Shown here piece after piece: positions 38,314 through 46,942 of a stretch of DNA of 64,000 nucleotides (positions are counted from its first letter, which is position 1; each line of letters starts with the position of its first letter). The stretch is taken from positions 1-64,000 of the forward strand of contig NZ_RZTZ01000002.1 of the NCBI RefSeq assembly GCF_004005475.1, given 5' to 3'. The DNA is from Niallia taxi. GTDB lineage: Bacteria; Bacillota; Bacilli; Bacillales; Cytobacillaceae. A model generated the notes under the pieces. It worked only from the letters and a program-made list of their open reading frames with translations. It searched no databases and was not told the origin of the DNA. The position numbers and the translations under genes are program-made.

Positions 38314-38522
38314 ACGTTTAACCTCCCTCTCATGCAATACTCCACACGCATAACCAAAATTTTAACATGTATCCTCTTCTTATCCAAACAAAATTCAATG
38401 GTAGTTTTTTAAAACAATTATTCAGTAAAGAAAAGGAAGTCATAAGAAGCCTAACCGCTACAGATAATATCTAGGAAGCAAATTGCTTCAAAATAGCAGG
38501 ACTTGTTGGGAGGGCTATAAAT

Positions 38523-38786
38523 TTGGCAACTCGTGATTCTATAGATGAGCTTTTGGAAAGATGTAATGCTGCAATTGGCTTTGCAGAGGAGCAGTATAAA
38601 ATTTCTCAGATGCAACAGCATTATAATATTGAAGAATATACAGATGCACAATATCAGCTAGAAAATGTATTTAATGATTTGGAAACGATGGACCATAGTG
38701 CTAATGCTCAGCAAAGGGATCAGCTTTACAGAATGAGACTTCTTATTCAGGATAAGCAGAACCAAATGGCGCTCCATCTTCCTTAA
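38523..38786 (+). CDS. ytzC: DUF2524 protein YtzC
   Basis: An 87-aa helical, Gln- and Glu-rich soluble protein, collinear with B. subtilis YtzC. Function unknown. TTG start behind GGGAGGG with correct spacing. The high Gln content and heptad-like leucines suggest a coiled coil. Confidence 0.88.
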   Translation: MATRDSIDELLERCNAAIGFAEEQYKISQMQQHYNIEEYTDAQYQLENVFNDLETMDHSANAQQRDQLYRMRLLIQDKQNQMALHLP

Positions 38787-38807
38787 GGATGTACAGTTAC
38801 AAAAAAT

Positions 38808-38848
38808 AGGGCGAATCGGGATTGTACCCCGGTTCGCCCTGTTTTTTT
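38808..38848. terminator. Bidirectional terminator ytzC / MFS gene
   Basis: AGGGCGAATCGGG pairs with CCCGGTTCGCCCT (one T-G wobble), 38808-38820 with 38828-38840, followed by seven T. The MFS stop codon lies in the T-run. Confidence 0.9.
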
Positions 38849-40037
38849 ATGATTTTGCCACTTTCACTTTGCCGGCTTTTAATGGAACATCATAGAAATA
38901 CGAAGCAATCATGCCAAGCAGCAGTAAAAATACTAATACTGGCACAAGTAATCCTATTCCATTTACATCGACAAGATAGCCTCCTAATAATGGACCTATC
39001 ATTCTGCCGCCTGTTGCCGTACTGTTGATGATGCCCTGGAAGAAACCTTCCTTGCCCTTTGGAGCCAGTTTATCGGCAATTGTTGGCACTGCTGGCCATA
39101 CAAGCATTTCTCCGATTGTCAGGATGATCATTGCTGCAAGGAAACCAGCGAACATTTCTGCTTGCCCAACAATAAGGAAGGAAACGATGAAAATGACCAT
39201 GCCAATCAGCATCTGCATTTTAACGGAAGAGCATATTTTCTTCGTAAACAGGCTGATAAGCGGCTGACCAAACACGATGAGTCCACCGTTTACTGCCCAA
39301 AGCAGACTGTATTGTGCCAGCGGGATATTCAGCTCTTGCGTATGTGTTGAAATAGTGGCCTGCCATTGAACATAACAAATCCAGCAAAGCAAATAGCCGA
39401 ACCCAAGTATGGCAAGTGCATAAAGTTTAGTGTTTCGTTGCAAGCCTTTTTGTTTCATTCTGTTCTCAGCAGTATTTGGCATACTTGGCTGAACTTGAAT
39501 ATTTTTATAGCTAACTAAAGCAATAAAGAAAAATACCACATACATAAATGTGTTCGAAATAAATATCCAAGTAAATGAATAGGATGCGATAACCCCACCG
39601 ATTGCTGAACCTAATGCCACACCGGCGTTTTGGGCAACATAAATGCTGTTGAATGCTTTTCTGCCACCTTCTGGCCAAACATTTCCAGCCATAGCATACA
39701 TGCTGGGGTAAATAATTCCAGATCCAAAGCCAGACAATGTAAAGAAGAAGCAGTAAGCTCCCCAGGCATTCCAAATGGTCAAGCCTAACAAGGCAAGAGC
39801 TGTTAAGGAAATTCCAAGGAGTATCGAAAGATAGCCTCCTAATTTATCATAAAGCGCACCACCTATTAAATTTCCGATTACACTTGCGCCAGAATTAAGC
39901 ATTAAGATAAAACCGGCAACGGTAAGCGATTTTCCAAGGTGGTCATGAATATATATACTGTTTAAAGGCCAAAGCAAGGAAGAGCCAGTTACATTGACTG
40001 CCATTCCAATTACTAAAAGCCAGAGTGCTCTAGGCAT
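38847..40037 (-). CDS. yttB: MFS transporter (YttB-like)
   Basis: A 396-aa major facilitator with about 12 transmembrane segments. The N-terminal half shows GGALYDKLGG (loop 2-3 signature G-x3-D-x2-G-x-R-like), the middle a charged cytoplasmic loop (RMKQKGLQRN). Substrate unknown; drug/proton antiport is possible. Shine-Dalgarno AAGGAG before the ATG. Similar in length and place to B. subtilis YttB. Confidence 0.88.
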   Translation of the reverse strand: MPRALWLLVIGMAVNVTGSSLLWPLNSIYIHDHLGKSLTVAGFILMLNSGASVIGNLIGGALYDKLGGYLSILLGISLTALALLGLTIWNAWGAYCFFFTLSGFGSGIIYPSMYAMAGNVWPEGGRKAFNSIYVAQNAGVALGSAIGGVIASYSFTWIFISNTFMYVVFFFIALVSYKNIQVQPSMPNTAENRMKQKGLQRNTKLYALAILGFGYLLCWICYVQWQATISTHTQELNIPLAQYSLLWAVNGGLIVFGQPLISLFTKKICSSVKMQMLIGMVIFIVSFLIVGQAEMFAGFLAAMIILTIGEMLVWPAVPTIADKLAPKGKEGFFQGIINSTATGGRMIGPLLGGYLVDVNGIGLLVPVLVFLLLLGMIASYFYDVPLKAGKVKVAKS

Positions 40038-40157
40038 ATTGGTGCTCCTTTTTTAAGTTGATTTGCTACCAGAAATAAGTTTAATTCGGATTGTGTTGTC
40101 CTGCAATAGAAATAGCTTCAACATTATGAAGGCGGAAAATTGATTATTTTCTGTAAA

Positions 40158-40171
40158 TTAAAGCGCTTACG
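40158..40171. promoter_or_regulatory. cre-like CcpA operator
   Basis: TTAAAGCGCTTACG matches 12 of 14 positions of the catabolite-responsive element. A TATAAT follows 12 bp downstream (40183 region). It lies ahead of the histidine-phosphatase remnant and the amidase gene, so it may have regulated one of them. Confidence 0.45.
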
Positions 40172-40262
40172 AGCAGAAGATATAATATTTATTAATTGAA
40201 TTTATTGAAAAATCACACTTCTTCAACTACAGTAGAAATAACATCTTGTGTTGATAGAAGAA

Positions 40263-40391
40263 ATGACTGATATTTGTTTAATAAGACATGGAGAAAATAC
40301 GTATTTAACAAATGCTTGTTTAAGCAATATCCATTATAGAAATCAAAAGTGGGCAATTAAGGATTATATCGTCAAACAATTACAGCTTTAA
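40263..40391 (+). pseudogene. Histidine-phosphatase remnant (42 codons)
   Basis: The frame starts MTDICLIRHGENT, which is the N-terminal RHG motif of the phosphoglycerate-mutase/histidine-phosphatase family. Homology ends after about 13 residues; the remaining 29 codons show no family feature and the frame stops at TAA 40389-40391. A functional member needs about 180-200 residues with a second catalytic His. I take this as the stump of a deleted gene. The upstream Shine-Dalgarno is weak (AGAAG). Confidence 0.6.
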
Positions 40392-40411
40392 TTAACGGAA
40401 GGGTGAGGAGT

Positions 40412-41584
40412 TTGGAGAAAGATTTTGGAGCATACGCAGATAAACAGGTTGTGCTTGAGCCAGTGAATACAGGGGAATTATCTGGTCTTAGCTTCGCAGT
40501 AAAGGATGTTTTTGCCATTCAAGGTCACAGGTCTACAGCAGGTAATCCAGATTGGCTAAAAACGCATCATGCGGCAAAAGAAACAGCACCAGCGCTTACT
40601 AGCTTGCTTCATGCAGGTGCAAGACTAGAAGGAACGACAATAACAGATGAACTTATGTACAGCTTAAATGGAGAAAACTTTCATTACGGGACACCTGTTA
40701 ATCCAAAGGATCCTAAGCGAATACCTGGAGGTTCCTCCTGTGGATCAGCAGTTGCTGTTGCAGCAGGGCTAGCAGATTTTGCGATTGGAACAGACACAGG
40801 TGGGTCTGTTCGAATTCCCTCTTCCTATTGTGGAATTTATGGCATAAGACCAACACATGATATTGTCCAGATAGATGATGTTATTCCACTTTCGAAAAGC
40901 TTTGATACTGTCGGCTGGATGGCAAGGGATGCCAGTACGTTATGGAAGGTTGGGAGGGTATTAATAGAAGCGGAAGAGACTGGATCGTTCACACGTATGA
41001 TTACGGCAGAGGATGCTTGGAAATTAATAGACATAGAAGCAAAAGAGGCATTGTTAACAGAACTGCATAAGTGGGATACGGATTCTATGGAACAATCCAC
41101 AACCATTTTGGCAGAAGAAGGCTTGGCTGAATGGGCTGAAACCTTCCGTATGCTTCAGGGCAGGGAAATATGGCAGGAGCATGGCGAATGGATTCAGACA
41201 TATAACCCTACGTTTGGTCCTGGTATTGCAGAGCGTTTTAAGTGGGCGAGTACACTGACAGATAGCGATATTTCTCCATATTTACAGAAAAGAAGTATGA
41301 TAACGGAAAAAGTGGAAAAACTGCTTAAAGATGACGGTGTGTTGATTTTACCTACGGCTCCTGGTACGGCCCCATTGCTTAACCTGCCTGTCGAAGAGCT
41401 GGAGGTACGCAGAAGCAGAACATTCCAGCTTTGCTGTATTGCAGGGTTAACAGGATTACCGCAAGTTAACATACCACTTGCAGAGGTGAATGGTGTGCCA
41501 GTTGGTCTTTCGATTATTGCTGGAAAAAGACAAGACAGAAAATTGCTTAAATGGATAGCACAGCTTGAAGCAAATCGAGTGTGA
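40412..41584 (+). CDS. Amidase (amidase-signature family)
   Basis: A 390-aa amidase. The Ser-cisSer-Lys triad is visible: Lys in FAVKDVF (about 33), the GGSSCGSAVAVAAG loop, and nucleophile Ser in GTDTGGSVRIPSS. The loop has SSCGSA where most members read SSGGSA. The shorter length relative to GatA (about 485 aa) and the PTAPGTAP C-terminus point to a small-molecule amidase rather than a GatCAB subunit. TTG 40412 follows GAAGGGTG; GTG 40403 is an alternative. Substrate unknown. Monocistronic, ahead of the leuS T-box. Confidence 0.9.
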   Translation: MEKDFGAYADKQVVLEPVNTGELSGLSFAVKDVFAIQGHRSTAGNPDWLKTHHAAKETAPALTSLLHAGARLEGTTITDELMYSLNGENFHYGTPVNPKDPKRIPGGSSCGSAVAVAAGLADFAIGTDTGGSVRIPSSYCGIYGIRPTHDIVQIDDVIPLSKSFDTVGWMARDASTLWKVGRVLIEAEETGSFTRMITAEDAWKLIDIEAKEALLTELHKWDTDSMEQSTTILAEEGLAEWAETFRMLQGREIWQEHGEWIQTYNPTFGPGIAERFKWASTLTDSDISPYLQKRSMITEKVEKLLKDDGVLILPTAPGTAPLLNLPVEELEVRRSRTFQLCCIAGLTGLPQVNIPLAEVNGVPVGLSIIAGKRQDRKLLKWIAQLEANRV

Positions 41585-41644
41585 CCATATTTCTTTCGTA
41601 AGCATATGCTGCTTTTAACAGGAAAGTTCATGCTTAATAACTGC

Positions 41645-41673
41645 TTGCATCCATGAAGAAAATAACATACAAT
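41645..41673 (+). promoter_or_regulatory. Sigma-A promoter of the leuS T-box transcript
   Basis: TTGCAT (41645-41650), exact 17-nt spacer, TACAAT (41668-41673). Transcription would begin near 41680 and produce a leader of about 300 nt. Confidence 0.7.
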
Positions 41674-41679
41674 AAACAA

Positions 41680-41940
41680 CATATAGGGCAACAGCTAGGA
41701 AAAGGAATAGTAAAGATAATTTTTTGTTGAAGAGAGCTGGCGGATGGTGCAAGCCAGTCAAAAAAAATCTTGAACTCGCCTTTGAGTTGCAAGTGTGAAC
41801 TAACAGTAATGCTTGCCGTACACCGCGTTAAGGGATGAATGAAGCGAGTGATTTATTCACTAATTGTGGGTGGTACCGCGGGAGATATACATATATTCCT
41901 CTCGTCCCTATTGGGATGAGGGGATTTTTTGTTTTCTGAT
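41680..41940 (+). promoter_or_regulatory. T-box riboswitch (leucine) upstream of leuS
   Basis: Stem I begins near 41729. The specifier loop GAA-CTC-G places a Leu codon CUC at 41775-41777. The T-box GGGTGGTACCGCGG (41868-41881) has the TGGT bulge (41871-41874) that pairs with the tRNA acceptor end NCCA, with N = A as in tRNA-Leu. The terminator is CTCGTCCC/GGGATGAG (41901-41908 with 41913-41920) plus a T-run. Uncharged tRNA-Leu stabilises the antiterminator and turns leuS on. Confidence 0.95.
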
Positions 41941-41983
41941 GAAAACAGCCCTGCGAATAGAAATTAAATAGGAGGAAATTAAG

Positions 41984-44404
41984 ATGAGCTTTAGTCATCA
42001 AAACATAGAACAGAAATGGCAAAAGTATTGGCAACAAAATAAAACATTCAAAACAAGTGAAGATAAAGGGAAAAAGAAGTTTTACGCACTTGATATGTTT
42101 CCATATCCATCTGGAGCTGGTCTTCATGTAGGACATCCAGAAGGATATACAGCTACAGACATTCTTTCTCGTATGAAAAGAATGCAGGACTTTAATGTCC
42201 TGCATCCGATGGGATGGGATGCATTCGGTTTGCCTGCAGAACAATATGCATTGGATACAGGTAATCATCCAGCATTGTTTACAGAAAAAAACATTGAAAC
42301 ATTCAGACGTCAAATCAATTCATTAGGCTTCTCTTATGACTGGGACAGAGAAATTAATACAACAGATCCTGACTATTATAAATGGACACAATGGATCTTC
42401 CTTCAGCTTTTTGAAAAAGGCTTAGCGTATGTGGATGAAGTGGCAGTTAACTGGTGTCCTGCATTAGGCACAGTGCTTGCTAATGAAGAAGTAATCGACG
42501 GAAAAAGTGAAAGGGGCGGACATCCAGTTGAAAGACGCCCAATGAGACAATGGATTCTAAAAATTACTGCTTACGCTGATCGTTTGCTGGAAGATTTAGA
42601 TGATGTGGATTGGCCTGAAAGCATTAAAGAAATGCAGAGAAACTGGATTGGACGTTCTGAAGGCGCGGAAGTGACGTTCCAAATTGACAATCACGAAGAA
42701 ACATTCACTGTTTTCACAACAAGACCTGATACACTGTTTGGGGCAACATATGCTGTTCTTGCACCAGAGCATGCTTTAGTTGACAAAATCACGACAGCAG
42801 AACAAAAGGAAGCAGTTGAAGCATATTTAGAGAAAATTAAGAGTAAGAGCGATTTGGAAAGAACAGATCTTGCTAAAGAAAAAACAGGTGTATTCACAGG
42901 AGCTTATGCTGTTAACCCAGTGAATGGCGAAAAAATGCCGATTTGGATTGCGGACTATGTGCTTGTCAGCTATGGAACAGGAAGCATTATGGCAGTTCCT
43001 GCACATGATGAGAGAGACTTCGAGTTTGCAAAAACTTTCGGGTTGCCAATTAAGGAAGTTGTGGCTGGCGGAAATGTACAGGAAGAAGCTTATACTGGTG
43101 ATGGAGCTCATGTTAACTCTGAATTCCTTGATGGGATGCAAAAAGAAGCAGCAATCACGAAGATGATTGCGTGGCTTGAAGAGAAGGGCATCGGTACAAA
43201 GAAAGTAACCTACAGACTTCGTGACTGGTTATTCAGCCGTCAAAGATACTGGGGTGAACCGATTCCAATTATCCATTGGGAAGATGGTACAATGACAGGT
43301 GTTCCTGTGGAAGAATTGCCGCTGACATTGCCTGATACTGCAGAAATTAAACCATCAGGCACTGGTGAATCACCATTGGCAAACATTTCTGAGTGGGTTA
43401 ATGTTGTGGATCCAGTAACAGGTAAAAAAGGCAGACGTGAAACAAACACAATGCCGCAATGGGCAGGCAGCAGCTGGTATTATATCCGTTATATCGATCC
43501 GAATAACAGTGAAGCTATTGCAGACCCTGAAAAGCTAAAAGAATGGCTTCCAGTTGATATGTATATCGGTGGAGTTGAGCACGCAGTATTGCATTTATTG
43601 TATGCACGCTTCTGGCATAAGGTATTGTTTGATTTAGGTGTTGTTCCAACGAAAGAGCCTTTCCAAAAGCTGTTTAACCAAGGAATGATACTTGGTGAAA
43701 ACAATGAAAAAATGAGTAAATCTAAAGGTAATGTTGTTAATCCAGATGAAATCGTGGCAAGCCATGGTGCAGACACACTTCGCTTGTATGAAATGTTCAT
43801 GGGACCACTTGATGCTGCTATCGCTTGGTCAACAAATGGACTAGATGGTTCAAGAAGATTCCTTGATCGTATTTGGCGATTGCTTGTAGACGATAATGGA
43901 GAAATTTCCGGCAAGGTTCAAGATATCGAGGAAGCAAAAGGATTAGACAAAATCTACCACCAAACGGTGAAGAAGGTTACAGAAGACTTTGAAGGCTTGC
44001 GCTTTAATACAGCAATTTCACAAATGATGGTGTTCATTAATGAGTGCTATAAAGCAGATGTGCTACCAAAAGCTTATATTGAAGGTTTTGTGAAGCTTCT
44101 TTCTCCAATTTGCCCACATATTGCAGAAGAGCTTTGGGAAAAGCTTGGTAGCTCTGCAGGCACAATCGCATATGAAGCATGGCCTGCATATGATGAGGCA
44201 AAAATGGTAGACGATGAAATCGAAATCGTTATCCAAATCAACGGTAAAGTAAAAACAAAATTGATGGTTCCAGCAGATGCGAATAAAGATGCACTTGAGC
44301 AGATCGCAATGGAGGACAGTCAAGTGAAAGAGCAAATTGACGGGAAAACAGTTAGAAAGATCATTGCTGTACCTGGAAAATTGGTTAATATCGTAGCGAA
44401 TTAA
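41984..44404 (+). CDS. leuS: Leucyl-tRNA synthetase LeuS
   Basis: Charges tRNA-Leu (EC 6.1.1.4). Class I signatures: HVGH (HIGH, about 48-51) within [21 protein letters not shown], and KMSKS in [10 protein letters not shown] (about 570). The CP1 editing domain with TTRPDTLFG and AVPAHDERD is intact. 806 aa, full length; Shine-Dalgarno TAGGAGG. The preceding T-box has a Leu specifier. Confidence 0.98.
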   Translation: MSFSHQNIEQKWQKYWQQNKTFKTSEDKGKKKFYALDMFPYPSGAGLHVGHPEGYTATDILSRMKRMQDFNVLHPMGWDAFGLPAEQYALDTGNHPALFTEKNIETFRRQINSLGFSYDWDREINTTDPDYYKWTQWIFLQLFEKGLAYVDEVAVNWCPALGTVLANEEVIDGKSERGGHPVERRPMRQWILKITAYADRLLEDLDDVDWPESIKEMQRNWIGRSEGAEVTFQIDNHEETFTVFTTRPDTLFGATYAVLAPEHALVDKITTAEQKEAVEAYLEKIKSKSDLERTDLAKEKTGVFTGAYAVNPVNGEKMPIWIADYVLVSYGTGSIMAVPAHDERDFEFAKTFGLPIKEVVAGGNVQEEAYTGDGAHVNSEFLDGMQKEAAITKMIAWLEEKGIGTKKVTYRLRDWLFSRQRYWGEPIPIIHWEDGTMTGVPVEELPLTLPDTAEIKPSGTGESPLANISEWVNVVDPVTGKKGRRETNTMPQWAGSSWYYIRYIDPNNSEAIADPEKLKEWLPVDMYIGGVEHAVLHLLYARFWHKVLFDLGVVPTKEPFQKLFNQGMILGENNEKMSKSKGNVVNPDEIVASHGADTLRLYEMFMGPLDAAIAWSTNGLDGSRRFLDRIWRLLVDDNGEISGKVQDIEEAKGLDKIYHQTVKKVTEDFEGLRFNTAISQMMVFINECYKADVLPKAYIEGFVKLLSPICPHIAEELWEKLGSSAGTIAYEAWPAYDEAKMVDDEIEIVIQINGKVKTKLMVPADANKDALEQIAMEDSQVKEQIDGKTVRKIIAVPGKLVNIVAN

Positions 44405-44408
44405 TAAA

Positions 44409-44446
44409 AAAAAGTTCAGCCAAATAATACGGCTGGACTTTTTTTT
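44409..44446 (+). terminator. leuS terminator
   Basis: AAAGTTCAGCC pairs with GGCTGGACTTT (one T-G wobble), 9-nt loop, eight T after. Confidence 0.92.
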
Positions 44447-44553
44447 GTCCATAAAAATATTGGGCAAGTGATTTGCATCTTTTTTTTAATTGTTCTATAT
44501 TACAATGAGTAGAGTTAACAAGATAAGTAACGGTTGAATGGAGGAAACAATAA

Positions 44554-44859
44554 GTGGAAGATATTAAGATAATTACAACAGCAGAATTAGAAGACAAGCT
44601 AAACAAAGGGGAAAAGCTGGAGCTTGTTGATGTCCGTGAGGATGAAGAAGTAGCAGAAGGAATGATTCCAGGCGCTAAACATATTCGCATGAATGATATT
44701 CCTGAAAACCTAGACTATTTCTCACAGGATAAAGAATATATTTTTATATGCCGCTCTGGAAAAAGAAGTGAGAATGTTTGCTATTTCCTTGAAGACAAAG
44801 GCTTTAAAGTTGTTAATATGGTTGGTGGAATGCTTAACTGGAACGGCAAAACAGTGTAA
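44554..44859 (+). CDS. ytwF: Rhodanese-like protein YtwF
   Basis: A 101-aa single rhodanese domain; the active-site loop CRSGKRS (about 65-71) holds the sulfur-carrying Cys, and LVDVREDEEVAEGMIPGA is the CH2A motif. Probably a sulfurtransferase in thiolation reactions; the partner is unknown. GTG start with Shine-Dalgarno GGAGG. Confidence 0.93.
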   Translation: MEDIKIITTAELEDKLNKGEKLELVDVREDEEVAEGMIPGAKHIRMNDIPENLDYFSQDKEYIFICRSGKRSENVCYFLEDKGFKVVNMVGGMLNWNGKTV

Positions 44860-44896
44860 TTAATGGAGTCTGAGACATAAGTGTTAAGTCTAATTC

Positions 44897-44942
44897 AAAA
44901 CCGAACTACTTAATCGTTACGGATTAATAGTTTGGTTTTTTT
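44897..44942 (+). terminator. Probable ytwF terminator
   Basis: AAAACCGAACTACTTAATC pairs with GATTAATAGTTTGGTTTT (wobbles and one mismatch), 44897-44915 with 44922-44940, then T-run. Confidence 0.75.
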
Positions 44943-44970
44943 AGTATCGTTTTAAAACGATACTAAAAAA
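44937..44970. repeat. Perfect 34-bp palindrome
   Basis: The 17-nt arm at 44937-44953 is exactly complementary to 44954-44970, with no loop. Such loop-free palindromes can extrude cruciforms or act as transposon-like ends or operators. It directly abuts the ytwF terminator. Confidence 0.9.
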
Positions 44971-45240
44971 TCTTATGGAATGGAGCAGAGGCACTCAACT
45001 ACTTAGGGAAATAACCCCGCAGGCGAAGATGCGTGCGTTATGAAATGAACTAATTTCAAGGCTACTCTATTAGATAATTCCATGCACCATTGTTTCAAAG
45101 TTAGTTGGAATCATTTCGTGGTTAGATTGGTGATGTTTTGTCCACCTGTTTTTTTTCTTTCTCCTTTAAAATGTCTAAAATACTGTGAAAATGGCTACTC
45201 TTTTAATAGAATATTCTGTCATATAAGGAGAGTTGTCTAG

Positions 45241-45423
45241 ATGATTAAAGTGAAATTATTTGACCAAGAGCATGAAAAAGACTTGGAAATGGAAATGAAT
45301 AAGTTTTTGGAAAAAATAGATGAAAAGAAGCTTGTGGATATAAAGTATAATATTGCTGCATTACAAGAGGACGATGAGGAACAAATATATTGCTTCTCCT
45401 CCATGATTATTTATAAAAGCTGA
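45241..45423 (+). CDS. cse60: Sporulation protein Cse60
   Basis: A 60-aa protein: KVKLFDQEHEKDLEMEMNKFL, then VDIKYNIAA and EQIYCFSSMIIY, matching the Cse60 family. In B. subtilis cse60 is transcribed by sigma-E in the mother cell; its function is unknown. Shine-Dalgarno AAGGAGAG. A sigma-E promoter could not be assigned with confidence upstream. Confidence 0.9.
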   Translation: MIKVKLFDQEHEKDLEMEMNKFLEKIDEKKLVDIKYNIAALQEDDEEQIYCFSSMIIYKS

Positions 45424-45459
45424 ACGACCTTTTGTATAGTCGTTCAGCTTTTTTTTAGT
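45416..45459. terminator. Bidirectional terminator cse60 / ytfP
   Basis: A 13-bp stem AAAGCTGAACGAC/GTCGTTCAGCTTT (45416-45428 with 45439-45451), T-run after; includes the stop codon of cse60. Confidence 0.93.
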
Positions 45460-46729
45460 AATACGTATTCTTGGCTTCTAATGCGGCATTAACACCAGCA
45501 AGTCTTCCTGTCACAAACGCACTTGTAATGTTATACCCTCCTGTATATCCATGGATGTCCAATATTTCCCCACAGAAGAAGAGTCCAGGCATTAGCTTTG
45601 ATTCCATTGTTTTCGGTGAGATTTCCTTGATTGAGACACCACCGCCAGTAACAAATGCTTTCTCCAAAGGTAATGTTCCGTTTACATTAAAAGTAAAACC
45701 TTTACATAGAGCTGCGAATTTTTTCAGCTTATCCTGCGAAATTGTCGCTCCTTGTGCAGAAGGGTCAATATCTGCCAGCTCAAGCAAAAATAGTAGATAG
45801 CGTTCTGTTAGAAAGCCTTTTAAGATATTTTTAACTGCTTTTTTTGGCTCGTCCTTAACGAGTTTGCTAATTTCCTGAAACAGTGGTTCTTCCTTTTTAT
45901 CAGGGAATGAATCAATTGAAACAGGCACCTCCGCTAATTTCGTTTTCTTCAGCTCCTTCACGACAAACTGGCTACAGCGTAAAACAGCAGGACCGCTGAT
46001 TCCTAAGTGAGTGAAGATCATGTCCATCTTATGTGTGATAATCGGTTTTCCTTTTTGGTTCAATACACTAAGAGCAACGGCTCTTAAAGACAAGCCTTGT
46101 AAGGTTTTGTCTTTAATGAATTTTTCGCTGGAAGTGACAGGAACCTCTGTTGGAAACAGCTCAGTAATGGTGTGCCCAGCACTTTGTGCCCAAGCATAGC
46201 CATCACCAGTTGAACCAGTATGGGGAACAGATTTACCGCCAACAGCAATGATAAGTGATTTGCACACTGCCTCTTTGCCATTTTGCAGTTGAATCGTTTT
46301 CGTGCCGTCTTGATTATATACAACATTCTTAACAGGAGTATTTGTACGAATTTCGACCTTCAGCCTGCCAAGCTCCTGTAATAAGGCATCCACAACGGAC
46401 TGTGCCTTATTAGAAACTGGGAACATTCTGCCATGATCCTCTTCCTTTAAGGCAATTCCTAAATTCTCAAAAAACGCAATAATATCTTCATTATTAAAAA
46501 TAGAAAAACCGCTGTACAGGAACCGGCCGTTTCCTGGTATATGCTTAATTATTTCCTCGACTGGCAGGCGATTTGTAACATTGCATCTGCCGCCACCAGA
46601 AATAGCAAGCTTACGTCCTAGCTTTTCTCCTTTATCAATTAACAGGACTTTCGCATGAGAATCGGCAGCACCGATTGCTGCCATTAATCCAGACGGTCCG
46701 CCCCCTATTACTATTACATCATATTGCAT
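45455..46729 (-). CDS. ytfP: NAD(P)/FAD-dependent oxidoreductase YtfP (HI0933 family)
   Basis: A 424-aa BaiN/HI0933-like flavoprotein. [18 protein letters not shown] (about 5-22) binds [15 protein letters not shown] follows, and the C-terminal [19 protein letters not shown] closes the FAD site. In vivo role unknown; family members reduce double bonds or flavin substrates. ATG 46729 is chosen because AGTAGG precedes it and the glycine motif then starts at residue 5; an upstream ATG at 46795 would add 22 residues. Confidence 0.92.
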   Translation of the reverse strand: MQYDVIVIGGGPSGLMAAIGAADSHAKVLLIDKGEKLGRKLAISGGGRCNVTNRLPVEEIIKHIPGNGRFLYSGFSIFNNEDIIAFFENLGIALKEEDHGRMFPVSNKAQSVVDALLQELGRLKVEIRTNTPVKNVVYNQDGTKTIQLQNGKEAVCKSLIIAVGGKSVPHTGSTGDGYAWAQSAGHTITELFPTEVPVTSSEKFIKDKTLQGLSLRAVALSVLNQKGKPIITHKMDMIFTHLGISGPAVLRCSQFVVKELKKTKLAEVPVSIDSFPDKKEEPLFQEISKLVKDEPKKAVKNILKGFLTERYLLFLLELADIDPSAQGATISQDKLKKFAALCKGFTFNVNGTLPLEKAFVTGGGVSIKEISPKTMESKLMPGLFFCGEILDIHGYTGGYNITSAFVTGRLAGVNAALEAKNTYY

Positions 46730-46942
46730 TAGTGAACCTACTTTCTTTTTTCCTATAATAGAGCTTGTTAGATAGTCTATTTTCTTTATTTGCAAGCTAA
46801 AGTAGCGTTTCTAGCCAAGAAAAGGTAAACTACTAATAGTGTTTTAAAAAAATTGCTCAGTATTACACTTAGTATCTTCATTCATTTCGTGTTAAAATAA
46901 TTTGTTATGTTACATTGCAGCTTCGTTTAAGGAAGGGATTAT

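Larger units (their letters stand above)
44860..45240. repeat. Palindrome-rich spacer, possible dispersed repeat
   Basis: A 380-bp spacer with no gene-like frame. It holds GAGTCTGAGACATAA near 44866-44880, a hairpin at 44897-44940, a perfect 34-bp palindrome at 44937-44970, and a stretch around 45000-45050 (AACCCCGCAGGCGAAGATGCG) that resembles the GC-richer intergenic repeats scattered in Bacillus genomes. Such sequences often occur in many copies. Only one copy lies in this window, so the repeat call is a guess. Confidence 0.45.

Noticed and set aside
44897-44970. CRISPR-like or toxin-antitoxin locus
   Set aside because: The inverted repeats occur once each, with no regular spacers and no coding frame.
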